DNA of 64,000 nt, taken from assembly GCA_021432605.1 (NCBI GenBank), contig MU271163.1, positions 310,001-374,000 of the forward strand. Reading direction: 5' to 3'. The notes below the pieces were generated by a model. The model worked only from the letters and a program-made list of their open reading frames with translations, had not been told where the DNA came from and searched no databases. Of the stretch, positions 1-11,538 are shown piece by piece (position 1 is the stretch's first letter; the number at the start of each line of letters is the position of its first letter). The translations under genes were made by a program, and so were the position numbers. This stretch comes from Coniochaeta sp. PMI_546 (taxonomy: Eukaryota > Ascomycota > Sordariomycetes > Coniochaetales > Coniochaetaceae).

Positions 1-1580
1 CGTTGCGCACGTCTGCTGGAACGACACTGTTCAATCGCCCGTACTAACGCTTGAGTGTATAGTTGACGTTCCAAAACTCCGCGCTTATACTCGTATGTCC
101 AACTCGAATCCCGCGCATGCCACCTCGAAGACCTCTTGCTAACACCACGGTACCTTAGATAATGCATTACTCACGCATAATGCCACCGCAAGGCGACCAC
201 CGATACTTCGCCTCGACCGCCGTCTTCCTCGCCGAAGTGCTCAAGCTGGCAGTCGCCCTCACCTTTGCGATATACGAGGTCTCTGGGAGCCTGGCCCCTC
301 AGACACCAGCAACTGTCATGTTCCAACAAATATATAATTCCGTCTTCTCGGGAGACGGGTGGAAGCTGGTCATCCCGGCGACCCTATATACCCTCCAGAA
401 CACACTGCAGTATGTGGCTCTGGGCAATCTGGATCCGGTGCATTTCCAGATATTATACGAGTTGAAGGCAGGTTACATGCACAGAGCGTCGCACACCCAG
501 AGCTTTAGCGCTAATATATTGGGCGCAGATTCTTACAACGGCCTTCTTCAGCGTACTACTGCTAGGGCGATCCCTCGGATCTAGGAGATGGCTGTCCCTC
601 GTCATTCTCACCATCGGAGTCTCCGTCGTCTCGATACCCTCCAACTCCAAGGACCTGGCCATGGTCATACACGACACCAGCGACCACTTCTTCCCTACGT
701 CGGTGCACGAGCTGGGCCACATGGCGAACGAGGTGGCAGATGTCGCTATGGAACTCACGAAACGTGCCGTCGGCGGGCTGGCAGGCGAGTTCACGAAGCG
801 GTCTGCTACATACGAAGGGATCAAGGAAGACCAGGCCGGGACTGTGGCTATGAACTACTCGGTTGGCCTGATGGCCGTCTTGGTGGCCGCCGTTGTCTCC
901 GGCTTGACGGGCGTATACTTTGAGAAAGTGCTGAAGGACTCCGCGACGCCGGTCTCGGTCTGGACGAGAAACATCCAACTATCGTTCTACTCGCTTTTCC
1001 CGGCGCTGATATTTGGCGTCATCATGAACGACGGAGAGGAGATTGCGAAACACGGGTTCTTTGACGGGTACAACTGGATCGTCTGGACGGCAATCGTGCT
1101 GCAGGCTGTTGGTGGCGTGCTGGCCTCGCTGGTTATCAACTATGCGGACAATATCGCCAAGAACTTTGCCACGAGCATCAGTATCGTCATCAGCTTCATG
1201 TTCAGCGTGTGGTTCTTTGACTTCAAGGTCACCTTGCCGGTAAGCATTGAGCCGTCATCTTGTCACGCGCAGAAATGCTAACAACACTATAGTTCCTCCT
1301 AGGTACAACCTTGGTCATTGCCTCGACATATCTGTACAGCGGACCCGAGAGGAGGAGAGGTCGGCCGCCGCCCATCAGCGTGGTCAGTTTTGAGAAAACG
1401 ACCATCGACCGGACACCAAGATACACCGACACGGCCAAGCTTAATGCGGATCCAATGGACTCGCTCAAGCCCGACTCCCTGATGCCACCACCTACCGGTC
1501 TCACGACGTCGCGGCCGGCATCACCAATGCTGCACCACGTGCGCACCCCTTCTGCTAGGGGCAAGAGGTTCGACGATTAG
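1..1580 (+). CDS. UDP-sugar (UDP-galactose/UDP-GlcNAc type) Golgi transporter, 5' partial
   Basis: Multipass Golgi antiporter of the nucleotide-sugar transporter family (SLC35A type, like S. pombe Gms1), which would import UDP-sugars for glycosylation. The window opens in an intron that ends at 62 (branch site GTACTAAC). Coding exons are 63-92 (LTFQNSALIL), 159-467, 529-1239 and 1293-1580, all in phase 0, giving 445 residues of the C-terminal part. Family signatures seen are MHYSRIMPP near the first visible helix, TLQNTLQYVA, LDPVHFQILYELK, then ILTTAFFSV, and a C-terminal helix before a hydrophilic Ser/Pro tail. The third visible intron (468-528) must start with GC, because only that donor joins ELK to ILTTAFF in frame. 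The N-terminus and start codon lie outside the window. Family is confident; the exact sugar is not readable from sequence. Confidence 0.9.
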
Positions 1581-3036
1581 GAAGGAAGCGGAACTTCGAC
1601 ATGAACACTGCTAGAAGTGGGATACGAATGTGACACAATCAGTACGCTACACTACGCCGTGTCTGGTGTATGGTGGGATGCCCTGCTATGGAACGCAAAG
1701 CCGAGTATGGCAGAAATGGGCGAACATGAAATACGTAGACCGAGATCCCAGTGAGTCGGATGGCGGTCGTCGTGATTGACTGGAGATCCGTGGCTTTGCA
1801 GATGACTATGGAACGTGGTTATACAAACAATTCGTCAACGGAGACGATGAGAGATACAGCATAGACGCCGACGACGGTGCAGTGCGCGTGGGGGAGTGTT
1901 GGTGGTGACATAGCAACATGGTGTATACCATATAGATGATAGAAAGACACCACAAATGGACAACAAAGACATTAGCGAATACGAATTAACGTTACCGCCT
2001 ATTATAGTCTACCTTATGTATAATCATAGCATGCTTACATAGTAAGTGCAATGGGTCCTGCTTCACATAACTACTACCACAGTAGGGTACAACACTACAG
2101 TTAGTACCACAACAGATAGACCATGGCCAAGGTTTCGAGGTCTGTCCGACCTGACCCATTCAACACTGCTTGCTCCTCATTGGTCAAAAGGAAGAAAAGC
2201 TCCAGAGAGTTGTGTCACAAGATGCATGTGCCGGTCAACGTCAGGTTTGACGTCGATCGAGATCCCGATCTACACGTACCTCAACCACAATACACCACAA
2301 AGGTGACACAAACGGTGGAGCAAAGGCGTGTAGGCGAAGCCACCACAAAGCGGAGGTCGCCGTCTCCAGTGTACTGTGTATAACCCTACCCAGCGCCCGG
2401 GACCTGAATCCGGACGTTAGACTCCGCTGAAGAGGAGACCCCACACGCCCGCCGGTCACTGACGCAGACAGAGACACACTCACCCACATTGATTTGCGAA
2501 AGCAAGTCCAGCCGCAAAGAACCGCCAGTGACGGCCGAAGGGCCGGCGGAGCTTAGCCTCCGGGCACGGGGGTTGCACAAAACCCGCATGTTCGAGACAG
2601 TGTGTTTGGTTGTTGGAAGCTGGGAACCGCTGCGGTCACCGGTGATATTCAAGGGCTGCTTGCTGCTTGTGGGAAAGCGCCGGGGGCCCCACAGCTGCAA
2701 TCGAAGTGTTCGATGCACGCAGCGGAAAGCGATGACGACCTCAATCCGTCGCGCTGCGGAACGCCCTTTCGGAGGGCCGCTTGGACGGTAGTTGGTACTG
2801 CGCAGTAACGCAGTACACTCTGATTTTTGAGAGACATGTTTGCTGCTGAAAGGGGGCCAGTTTTTCCATTGACACATCGTTCTTTCCCTTTTTCCTATGC
2901 AACTATAATCCATCTCGGGTACCTTGCTTTAGCCCATATCCCATATCTGCTGCTTTTCCCCGGGATCTTGTCGCTGTCACAATGACCCTGTCCCTGGCCA
3001 ATTTTGCAGTTTGTTTCATCTAGGCCCAAAAGGAAG
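1581..3036. other. Intergenic, no gene seen
   Basis: This stretch holds the 3' flank of the transporter and the 5' region of the next gene. Several short open frames exist on both strands, but none has a family motif, signal peptide or credible splice extension. No RNA gene or repeat was recognised. Confidence 0.5.
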
Positions 3037-4441
3037 ATGGACTTCACCGAATACGGCATCCCCGTCCCTGAGTGGGAGAGCTTTGTAGCGGCCCATCCCG
3101 AAGAGGGCGTCCCGGCCTCCTTACCAGACGATAAGTCCGCCGAGCAGCTGCAGTCCGACACCAACGATGAGCGCAGAGAGGACTCGCAGCACCACTTCGA
3201 GACCGAAGGGCTGGAGACGGCTGTGCGCGTCGAGGAGACCGTGATCCGCAAGCAGGGCGGCAGCACGCAGGACGAGCTGACGGCGCGGGTCTACACTCGA
3301 TTCCAGCGCGCGGACGAACTTCCCCTCGACAAGGTGCCGGCCGTCGTGTACTACCACGGATGCGAGTACGTGTTCGGCGCGCCGGACACGGAGCGGCGCC
3401 TGTGCAGCCTCGTGGCGTCGAGGTTGAGGGTTGTGGTCGTCCACGTCTGCTACCGCGAGGCGCCGCAGCACAAACATCCTGCCCAACACGACGACGGAAA
3501 GGACGGGTTCGAATGGGTCTCTAGGAATGCGGAGCGTCTGGGCATCGATCCTGAGCAGATTGTGCTGGTTGGGTTGTCGTGCGGCGCGGGTATAGCTGCG
3601 AGCACGACCTTGCGAGTGTGTAACGAGGAAGCCGAGATGAGCGATAACGAGGGGAGCCCACGCCCCAGAAAGAGGAGGAGAACCGAAGACGGCAATGAGG
3701 TTGAGGAGGGGGAAGACGATACCGAGCTGACGAGTTCGGACGACATTCCGCCGGACGATAAGGTGTACGATCGATTCGACCCTACCGCCGGGCGGGAGAA
3801 GTCAAAGGGAAGGATCAAAGGTCTTGTGCTCTGTGTCCCGTTGCTCTTGCAGGAGGCCAGCTTCCCATACCACCTGTTCCACTCCCGCGAGGTGACGTCG
3901 AGGGTGCAGTGTGCAGAGGCGGCGGGGATGTCCAAGTCTGTTTACGATCGTCTCTGCGACATGCTCGGCGCGGAGGACCTGGCCGATCCGCTACTGAACG
4001 TCCCGCTGGCGAAGGACGAGGAGCTGGCGAGGTTTCCAAGGACAGCCTTCATGATTGCCGGGATGGACTTCTTCCGAGACGACGGTCTACTCTTTGCCGA
4101 AAAGCTGAAGTCATTGGGGTAAGTTCCCCGACGGCAATTGCTAAGATATGCGGTCTCGGACGATACTGACGTGCTGACACAGGGTGCCACGGCGAGTGCA
4201 CATGTTCAAGGGCATGCCGCATGGATTTCGAAAGTACGATGACCTGTGGTCGAGCAAGCGGTTTGACGAGCTGTTCCTGCTGCTCATAAACTGGGCGCTC
4301 AACAGGACGGTGTCTTCCATTGACGAGGGGTTCCACGTCGAGCAACAAGAGATCTCTGAAGCTGAGAAGAAGAGCCAGGAGACTCGGATACAAGATCCGC
4401 CCTACTTGACGCGCCACAGCGGTACCCACCAGACGATGTGA
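3037..4441 (+). CDS. HSL-type alpha/beta hydrolase with a charged NLS-like insert
   Basis: Predicted esterase/lipase of the hormone-sensitive-lipase-like alpha/beta hydrolase family, 446 residues. Exons are 3037-4118 and 4183-4441; the intron starts GTAAGT and the junction restores KSLG-VPRRVHMF. Visible catalytic parts are the nucleophile elbow GLSCG (Ser at about 181), the acid in AGMDFFRDDG (about 342) and the His in GMPHGF (about 373). The oxyanion-hole motif, normally HGGG, reads HGCEY here (107-111), so activity may differ. Residues about 197-256 form an acidic and basic insert containing PRPRKRRR, a possible nuclear localisation signal. The ATG at 3037 is the first in-frame ATG with family-like sequence after it; the open frame runs a little upstream without an ATG. 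No signal peptide is seen. Substrate unknown. Confidence 0.82.
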
Positions 4442-6540
4442 TGAAACCATCGAACATGTTCACTCTCTTTTTATTGCTGGATTCGTCTATTAGTTGATCA
4501 GCAAGCATAGGTGCGTTTTTGCATAGTCTAGGTCGGGATGTATATAGGCCGTAGTGGTATCAGACTTGTTCAAGACTGAGAATGGACTTCACGCCTCATG
4601 CAGCGGCGTCTCAGCAACCGAGATCACCAACCCGTGGAGTCGACAACTCAACCATTCTCGACATGGCAGACCACGAACGGTGCGCCCGCGTTACACTGCA
4701 ACGACAGACTTGCCTCGACCTCCATTCCGATCTCACAAGCCTACTACCTCACGCAGTGACACCTCTTGCCGTGGTTTACTACTTTGGAGACAAATGCCCA
4801 TCTCGTGAACTGGTAGTTGATCGGTGCTGCATTGGGTATGCTTCCGAGGTGGCGTTCTCAGCCTCGGTGCTTGAAGCCACGAGACACCGTCTAGGTCTAC
4901 ATTCTTGTTGCTTCAGACTTCAAGAATCAAGATCAAGTGTCGGACACTTCTTGGCAGCTCTACCTTAAACAACAGTGTAGCCTGGCTTTGACGTGCCTCA
5001 TGCTCGGCTTCCAACCCTTGAGTTCCGCCAGGTCGTCCTTTCATCTGGTCAAAGCTGAAGTGCTAGTGGTCAAAAGCTTATGCATGGGCAAAGCAAGTTG
5101 AAACTTAGACCTATACCGACCTACCAGGACTCAATCCAGCTCACCAACTTGATCTCGATGCCCGTTCCTCCTCATGCAGCCGAGATTGGCTTCGATCTTG
5201 ATAAAGTAAACCGTTTCAAGCTGATAAGAGGGCCGGCTGCATCAAGACCAACTTCGCGCGGCACGAGAAGAGGATGAACAAAGTCCTTGCCCGGGTTTCG
5301 TCATGTTGACGACGACGAGGAGAGTGCTCTCCTTCAATGGTTTGTCCAGCGATATTGGGACCGTATAAACCGTCACCCGTCATCAGGAGCTGGGTTAGTC
5401 TCTTCCCCTCAGGGGAAACGCCACATGACATGTTGCGCAGCTATGAGGACGTTGGGATAGGCCCACACTGGACTGGCAGCTCTGTTGACGATTTCAGGAG
5501 TAGAGGATGATGTCGATCATGGAAGACTGCAACCAATGTCTCATGGGCCCAACAGAATGAGCCGGACTCAACCGGATGCTGCTGTGTGCTAGACATGTAG
5601 GTAGTGTAACGGGTAACTCTGCCACGTACAAAATTGTGTTACTTCGATTTCTTGCTACCCTGACGCGCTTGGCAAGAGAGCCACGCGCGAATAGGCGGTG
5701 CTATGTCATAGTGTCTAGTCTTGCTGAAGACATTGTGTGACATAGTTGCAGGCTGCGGCGTACTGGCTAGCCAGGTAAAATATTACAGAGGCCTCTCGAT
5801 GTGAGCGACGCCCTTGGTTGAGTGTTCGTACTACGAGGGCAGATTTGTTGGGGATCCTTTGCGTGACCATGCGCTCCATACATGCCGTCAACCTCGCTGC
5901 TCTTTCTTAAGGCCCGCGATTCCGGTGATCTATCCAAGCATAGTTTTTCTGGTTGTCATCTGTCAGTGCGAGGCGTTCGGAGTATTTTTGATTTGGAGGA
6001 TCTGCCAACATATCCAAGCTGAAGCCGCCTTCGCTTGTACTGGCGATGCCAACACAGTCCAGATGGCAAATCGAATCTCTGCGGACAACAAGACATGCTG
6101 AAGCAATCCAAGATTACTCCAGCGACCACAGCGGAGTCCAGATGGAGTTACCGGTTCTTTGGTCCCTTGTGTCATGAAAGACTCCGAATCCGGCCCACGG
6201 CGTTTGTGTGCCGGCTAAAATCCGTTCAGGGGATTGCGAAGTCACAAACATGAGGACAATGAAGAATAACGCCCCTTCGGCAGACTGAACACTAGCCTCT
6301 AGAACCCCTGTGTCGAAGACCCAAACAGTTCGCTTCGGCCTAGCCAGTTTGAGTTTCAAGGTACGTGCCGACGTGCCGCGACAGCTGCTAGATACCCCAA
6401 GGCAAGGTCGAGCTGGATAAACTTGGGATCGGAGCATTGCGTTTCGACGATCTGCAATGCGTAACACCAGACCACGGCTCTTGAATGGCAAAGAAACCGA
6501 GCATCATGGCCGGCAGATCAAGAGACCGAGTCAGAGGCCA
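4442..6540. other. Intergenic, no gene seen
   Basis: About 2.1 kb between the hydrolase and the GH7 gene. An open frame of 128 codons starts with ATG at 4582, but its translation shows no family, signal peptide or compositional bias, so I do not call it. The right end is the presumed promoter of the GH7 gene. Confidence 0.45.
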
Positions 6541-6546
6541 TATAAG
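6541..6546 (+). promoter_or_regulatory. TATA-like box of the GH7 gene
   Basis: TATAAG lies 75 bp upstream of the GH7 start codon at 6616, a usual distance for a strongly induced fungal secreted-enzyme gene. Called from motif and spacing only. Confidence 0.4.
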
Positions 6547-6615
6547 AAGGCAGTGGTGCGTTTCTGTGACACTGGACAATCACGACTCCGCCAAGCCACG
6601 CAAGTATAACCCAAG

Positions 6616-8146
6616 ATGTCACCGAAACTGGCAGCTGTGCTGCCGCTATTATTTAGCCTCACCGCCGCCCAGAAGATAGGCACGGCAATACCCGAAGTCC
6701 ATCCCAAGATCACCACACAAGTCTGTACGACAGCTGGCGGCTGTGTCGATCGCCAGAGCTTCCTCGTGACGGACGCCCTATCTCGCCCCTTACACGCGGC
6801 AGGCGACCTCAGCACCTCGTGCAACCCGCTCAACACAACCCTCTGCCCCGACGCGGCGACATGCGCGCAGAACTGCGAGCTCGAAGGCGTCGAGTACGGC
6901 AGCATCGGCGTCATGACCGCCGGCTCCGCCCTGACGATGCGACAGTACCTCTTTGACGGCACCAAATACAAGTCCGTCAGCCCGCGGCTGTACCTCCTCG
7001 CCGAGGACGGCTTGAACTACGAGATGCTCAAGCTTGCCGGGCAGGAGCTCACGTACGACGTGGACGTGTCGCAGTTGGTATGCGGCATGAACGGCGCGCT
7101 GTATCTCTCCGAGATGGAGGCTTCCGGGTCGCGGAGTGACCTCAACCCGGCCGGTGCGCAGTACGGGACTGGCTACTGCGATGCGCAGTGCTTCAACACC
7201 ACCTTCATCGGAGGAATGGTACGTCATCACCACCCCCCACTTACCTAACCCTTAGAGACGGGACCATCTGAGCTAACCACTCGGCTGACAGCCCAACCTC
7301 AACAACTCGGGCTCGTGCTGCAACGAGATGGACATCTGGGAGGCCAACAGCCAAGCGACCGCCCTGACCCCGCACACCTGCAGCAAGCCCGGCCCCTTCC
7401 TCTGCGCGGGCGACGAGTGCACCCGCTCAGCAACGGCCGGCGTCTGCGACAAGAACGGCTGCGGCATCAACCCCTTCGCCACGGGCGCGGAGACCTACTA
7501 CGGCCCCGGGCTGACAGTCGACACCACCAAGCCCTTCACCGTCGTGACGCAGTTCATCACCGCCGACAACACCCCCGCCGGCGCCCTGACGGAGATCCGG
7601 CGCCTCTACGTGCAGAACGGGCGCCTCATCCCCAACGCCGGCGTGAGCGCGACCAGCTCCGTGGCGTCGCAGTTCGGCGCGCGCGCCGACGAGGCAGCGG
7701 CAGCGGCAGCGGCAGGCGGCGCGATAACGCAGGACTTCTGCACGGCGCGCAACGCCAGCTCCTTCCTGCGGCTGGGCGGGATGGCCGGCATGGGCCAGGC
7801 GCTGGCCAGGGGCATGGTGCTGGTGTTCAGCATCTGGAACTCGGACGGCGACTTCATGAGCTGGCTTGACAGCGGCGCCAACGGGCCGTGCTCCAACACC
7901 TCGGGCGACCCGAGGCTGATCGTCGCCGGCAGCCCGGACGTGCAGGTGACCTTCTCCAACATCCGGTGGGGGGACGTCGGGTCCACCTTCAACGCGACCG
8001 GGGCGGCGGGCGCGGCGGGCGCGGCTGCCGGCGGAGTGGTGAACGCGGCGAAGCAGAGCGGGGCGAGCGGCGCTGGAATGAGGGCCTTGGCCGGTGGTGT
8101 CTGGGTTGGAATGGCGGGGGTTATGGGGTGTTTACTGTTTTGGTGA
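6616..8146 (+). CDS. GH7 endo-beta-1,4-glucanase with a GPI-anchor-like tail
   Basis: Secreted glycoside hydrolase family 7 enzyme, closer to endoglucanase (Cel7B/EG I) than to cellobiohydrolase, that would cut internal beta-1,4 bonds of cellulose. It has 485 residues; exons 6616-7218 and 7292-8146. A signal peptide covers about residues 1-18. The catalytic motif NEMDIWEAN gives nucleophile E213, assisting D215 and acid/base E218. Other family blocks are YGTGYCDAQC, TPHTC, YYGPG, MVLVFSIWN, WLDSG and FSNIRWGDVGST. There is no CBM1. The protein ends with a Gly/Ala-rich linker and a hydrophobic stretch of about 20 residues (ALAGGVWVG to LLFW), the layout of a GPI-addition signal. An alanine-rich insert (about 345-360) is also unusual. 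The tail-to-tail neighbour is another probable GPI protein. Confidence 0.92.
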
Positions 8147-8571
8147 GGTGTCTCGAGGGATTGGTCAATACGTATAACACAAACATGGAAGAAAGCGATG
8201 GCAGTGCTATGTAAGAGGAGTGTAAACACAAATAGTCAGAAGTACGTTTTCCAAAAGGACGTTTTATTAGCATCGATATATTGTAGAAAATAACATCCCT
8301 GGCCAGAACTCTGCAGTACACTTGATACGGCCGACTCTATAATTTCCTACTTCGTCCCATTATCCCGGTTTGATCCACCCAGAAAAACCAAACAAAAATG
8401 ATTCCACAGCCACATTGTAAACAAAGGTTTGTCTATCTGAGGGGCGCCGGAACGCCACCCGCCCCAGATGTATCGGCGCGCTTCCGCGGCACCTTTGCCA
8501 GAACAGCCTCCTTCCCGAACCTAGTCTACTTACACACACTTTTTCTCTTTACACCGGGCTACTACCGGAGC
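8147..8571. other. Convergent 3' region
   Basis: The space between the convergent stop codons of the GH7 gene and the Kre9-like gene. It should contain both 3' UTRs. Nothing else was recognised. Confidence 0.5.
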
Positions 8572-9290
8572 TTAGAGGAGCATGAGGAGACCGGCGAAGA
8601 CGCCGCCGGCGACACCGAAGGTCTTGCCGCTGAGGGCGACGGCGGCGTTGCCGCTCTTGACGGGCGCGGCGCCGGTGGAGGAGGCGTTGGCGGTCTCGGA
8701 AGTGGAGGCAGAGCCGGTCTTGGAGGTCGTGCCGGAGGTGGTCTTGGTGGCGAGGGTGGTGGAGGACGACGAGCTGTCGGAACCGCCGGCGGCGGCACCG
8801 GTACCGGTGGCCGAAGAGGAGGTGGTGGTGCTGGTGGAGCTGCTGCTGTCGGAACTCGAGGCGCCGCCGGACTTGATGATCTGGAAGGTCTGCGACTGGG
8901 CCAGGATGCCGGTGTTCAGGGGGTCGGTGGACAGCAGGTTGAACTTGTAGGCGGTGCCGGGGGCGGCGACGAAGTTGGTCAGGGTGTACTTGTTGTCCGC
9001 GGTCTTGACACCGTCCTTGACGGGGATGGGCACCATGTTGGTCTGGTCGACGAGCACCAGGTTGAAGGTGGACGGGTCGGTCGAGACAGAGGTCCACTGG
9101 ATCTCGACGGTGGAGGAGAAGTCGAGCTTCTGGTCCTTGGTCGGCGAGGTGACCAGGATGGCTGGTGAGACACGTCTTTTGTCAGTTTGGCTCTTCAATC
9201 GGGTTTTTGGGACTTCGCTGGGTCATGATGTGACTTACCCTGGACAGAGGCCACCAGGCCGGCGAAAGCGAGGATTGTCTTGGAGAGCAT
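8572..9290 (-). CDS. GPI-anchored Ser/Thr-rich protein with Kre9/KNH-like N-terminal domain
   Basis: Small cell-surface protein, 213 residues, exons 9239-9290 and 8572-9161 (intron 9162-9238, donor GTAAGT, acceptor CCAG). Residues 1-18 (MLSKTILAFAGLVASVQA) are a signal peptide. Residues about 19-110 start with ILVTSPTKDQKLDF and contain VEIQWTSVS, the pattern of the Ig-like Kre9/KNH N-terminal domain (PF10342) found in fungal wall proteins linked to beta-1,6-glucan. A long Ser/Thr-rich, probably O-mannosylated stalk follows. The C-terminus is hydrophobic (FGVAGGVFAGLLMLL) after a small-residue region, as expected for GPI addition. The start is set by the first exon, which supplies the signal peptide in frame. 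Specific role unknown. Confidence 0.82.
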
Positions 9291-11133
9291 CTTGACCGGT
9301 TTGATAGGAAGATTCTAACTAAATATTCTCGAGTAGCGACTGAAAAGAGCAAGAAAACTTGTCGTTGCCGAAAAGTGAAGCTTGCTGAAACGAAGGACTG
9401 TGAGCGAATGTAACGAATCTAGCGAGAGATTCTTCAAGTTGTCAATACTGGTCGATGGGAAAACAAGAACCAGAAAAACAAGAATTAATTATTAGCAATC
9501 AAGAGCCGTTGCGGACACGAGGGGGATAAGTACGGGAATTGATTGCCCACACCATCATGATGCGCGCCATGACCCATGACCACGCTAGCACCGCGTTTGT
9601 CTCTCCTTTTTTCGCGCCATCACCAAGGCAGGACACAGAAGGCCTTTTTTGAACCCCTGTTCCCTGACATCCTCCACCAAAAACGAGCCTTGTCCCCCCC
9701 ACTTCTGCTTCGTTTGACGGAACCACACGGTGACCTGATCTGCCTGAGTGATCAGCCCGACCTCGTTTTCACGTTTTGCATGCCCCGACTACCCTAAGGT
9801 ACCCTGGAAGCTCGTGATTTGCGCTACAGATGGCAGGATGTGGAAGGAAAGGCGAATAGCTGGCGGGTGGCTGATAAGAGAGCCCGCGATGCTATCCACA
9901 AGTTGACTCTTTAGCGAGGCCACTCGGGCTCACTCCAGCCTGTTTTTAGTGGGAGCCTCATCGTATCGCAATTTCCCGACGTTTCTCCCGCCTCAAATAC
10001 GAACCGACAACCTGCTGCCTCGAAAAATCCTTGCTCAGTAGTTTGACAATCCTCATGCTATTCTGCCCTGTCTGCTAGATCTGCCACCCCTGATTACTGC
10101 GGTAGTGATGATCTTTTTTAGGGTTGTCAGGGGTATGTATGGTGCAGTTTCCAAGATGGGTAGCAGTCAAAACAGTCGCAACCCACTTTGTACGTCATAC
10201 GATGTTTGAGTTTGAGACTCGAGACTCTTTTCAAATGGAACCTGGAAAGTCAGGATTCACGGCAGGAACGGTTCACAGAAACGTTACTACTTTACGGACG
10301 GGAGTAGGTAATGTACCTCTAGGTGTACACTACAGACACCGGCTGACAGGAGAACTGAAAGGCGTCCCCAAAGTGGCCCTGGAGGCGTCCGCTACTGCAG
10401 GTACAATTGAGCTTCGCCTCAAAGTGGCTTCAATTGGTGCATCTCACATCTCCTTTTCAGGCACTTGCTCGAAAATATTGGCTTTTCAGCTTTTGATGGC
10501 CCGATGCGTTCCGTCTTCGCGTCGCACAGTGTTTCCAGGTTCCCATTCTGGTCACGTGATATACCTAGAGGTGAGAGAGTCAGTTGTGCGTTGTCAACAG
10601 ATTTGATCAAACATGGAAGTCACTCCACTGCTGTGGTCCATGTATCATCAACTGTCGTTGTTACTCAGCGCCAGACACCAGTCTCGCTTGCCACTACCTA
10701 TTACCCAGGGTTAGGTAAACTACACGTGCAGGTACGACTCGATCCTTGAAGTTGCGATACGAGGTACCTCGTACGAAACTCGGCAGATCGGGCGCGATTT
10801 AATGGGACAGGACATACAGGACACCACAAATCCATGCTTGGCTTTTCTTGGCTCTCTTCTCCGGCCTGAACTTCCCGCTGATGATTGATCGCCTGAAGAA
10901 GTATTCACCACCAAAGTTCATTTCCCTTCACGTGTCTACTTGTACAGTCGTTGACATCCCCTCTGTTCCATGATTGTCAAATTGTCAAACCAAATACATA
11001 CGTAAATGCTTTTTCATGCCCCCGCTGCCTACACATACATAGATGCTTCTCATGGGTGCGCTGCCTGCCAGAGTGGCCCCTCCGGGTCAACCTAAGCAGG
11101 CGCTGACACCCGGATCATCACCGTCCGTCCCAC
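9291..11133. other. Intergenic, no gene seen
   Basis: About 1.8 kb. A 160-codon open frame at 10124-10606 shows no recognisable family, targeting signal or splice partner and is not called. The left end is the promoter side of the Kre9-like gene. Confidence 0.45.
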
Positions 11134-11538
11134 TCACACACAGATCCCGCCGCAGTCGGCTCCACCACTCTTCGGATCGCAGTCGTCTCGCGGGTCCTCC
11201 ACACACTTCTTCCCGTCCTTGCACCGGAGCCCGGCAAAGCCTCCGCAGAAGACCGGCGTCACGCAGATGCCCGGCGCGTCGCACGCCATGCCGCATCCCG
11301 ACCTGTACGGGTCATCGATGCAGATCTGTCCGCTCGGGCACGGCTTCTGCTGGATGCGGAACCCGCCGCAGGACTGATACGTGAACGTCGGCTCCGGCGT
11401 GCCGCTGGCCGTTGTTGTTGTTGTTGACGAGCAAGTTGATGTGGTGGTCACGCTCTTGGTCGGTCGCTTCTGCTCCGCCGGTACGGCTGCGACCAGCAGT
11501 GAGAAGAGGGCGGATGGGAGAAGGCTTGAGACAAGCAT
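11134..11538 (-). CDS. Small secreted protein with two tandem Cys modules
   Basis: Intronless, 134 residues. The N-terminus is a signal peptide (about 1-21) followed by a Thr/Ser-rich linker. The rest is two similar units, each starting CGGF, with a C-(3-5)-C core around an Asp-Pro step and ending GICV. Unit one is about 57-93 (CGGFRIQQKPC to APGICV); unit two about 97-134 (CGGFAGLRCKDGKKC to CGGICV). This looks like an internal duplication. Cys-rich units of the form CGGF...C...C.DDP...C...GADC.GICV are, as I recall, common in secreted proteins of plant-associated ascomycetes, but I know no function for them. It may be a wall-binding or effector-like protein; this is inference. A TATA-like run lies about 90 bp upstream. 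Confidence 0.75.
   Translation of the reverse strand: MLVSSLLPSALFSLLVAAVPAEQKRPTKSVTTTSTCSSTTTTTASGTPEPTFTYQSCGGFRIQQKPCPSGQICIDDPYRSGCGMACDAPGICVTPVFCGGFAGLRCKDGKKCVEDPRDDCDPKSGGADCGGICV

Noticed and set aside
4582-4968. 128-codon ATG frame
   Set aside because: No recognisable motif or splice extension; length is within chance for this GC content.
8398-9168. 256-codon Gly-rich frame on the plus strand
   Set aside because: It is the antisense of the Ser/Thr-rich Kre9-like gene and starts with non-coding-like sequence.
10124-10606. 160-codon frame
   Set aside because: No family, targeting signal or conserved pattern, and it lies in sequence without other coding signs.
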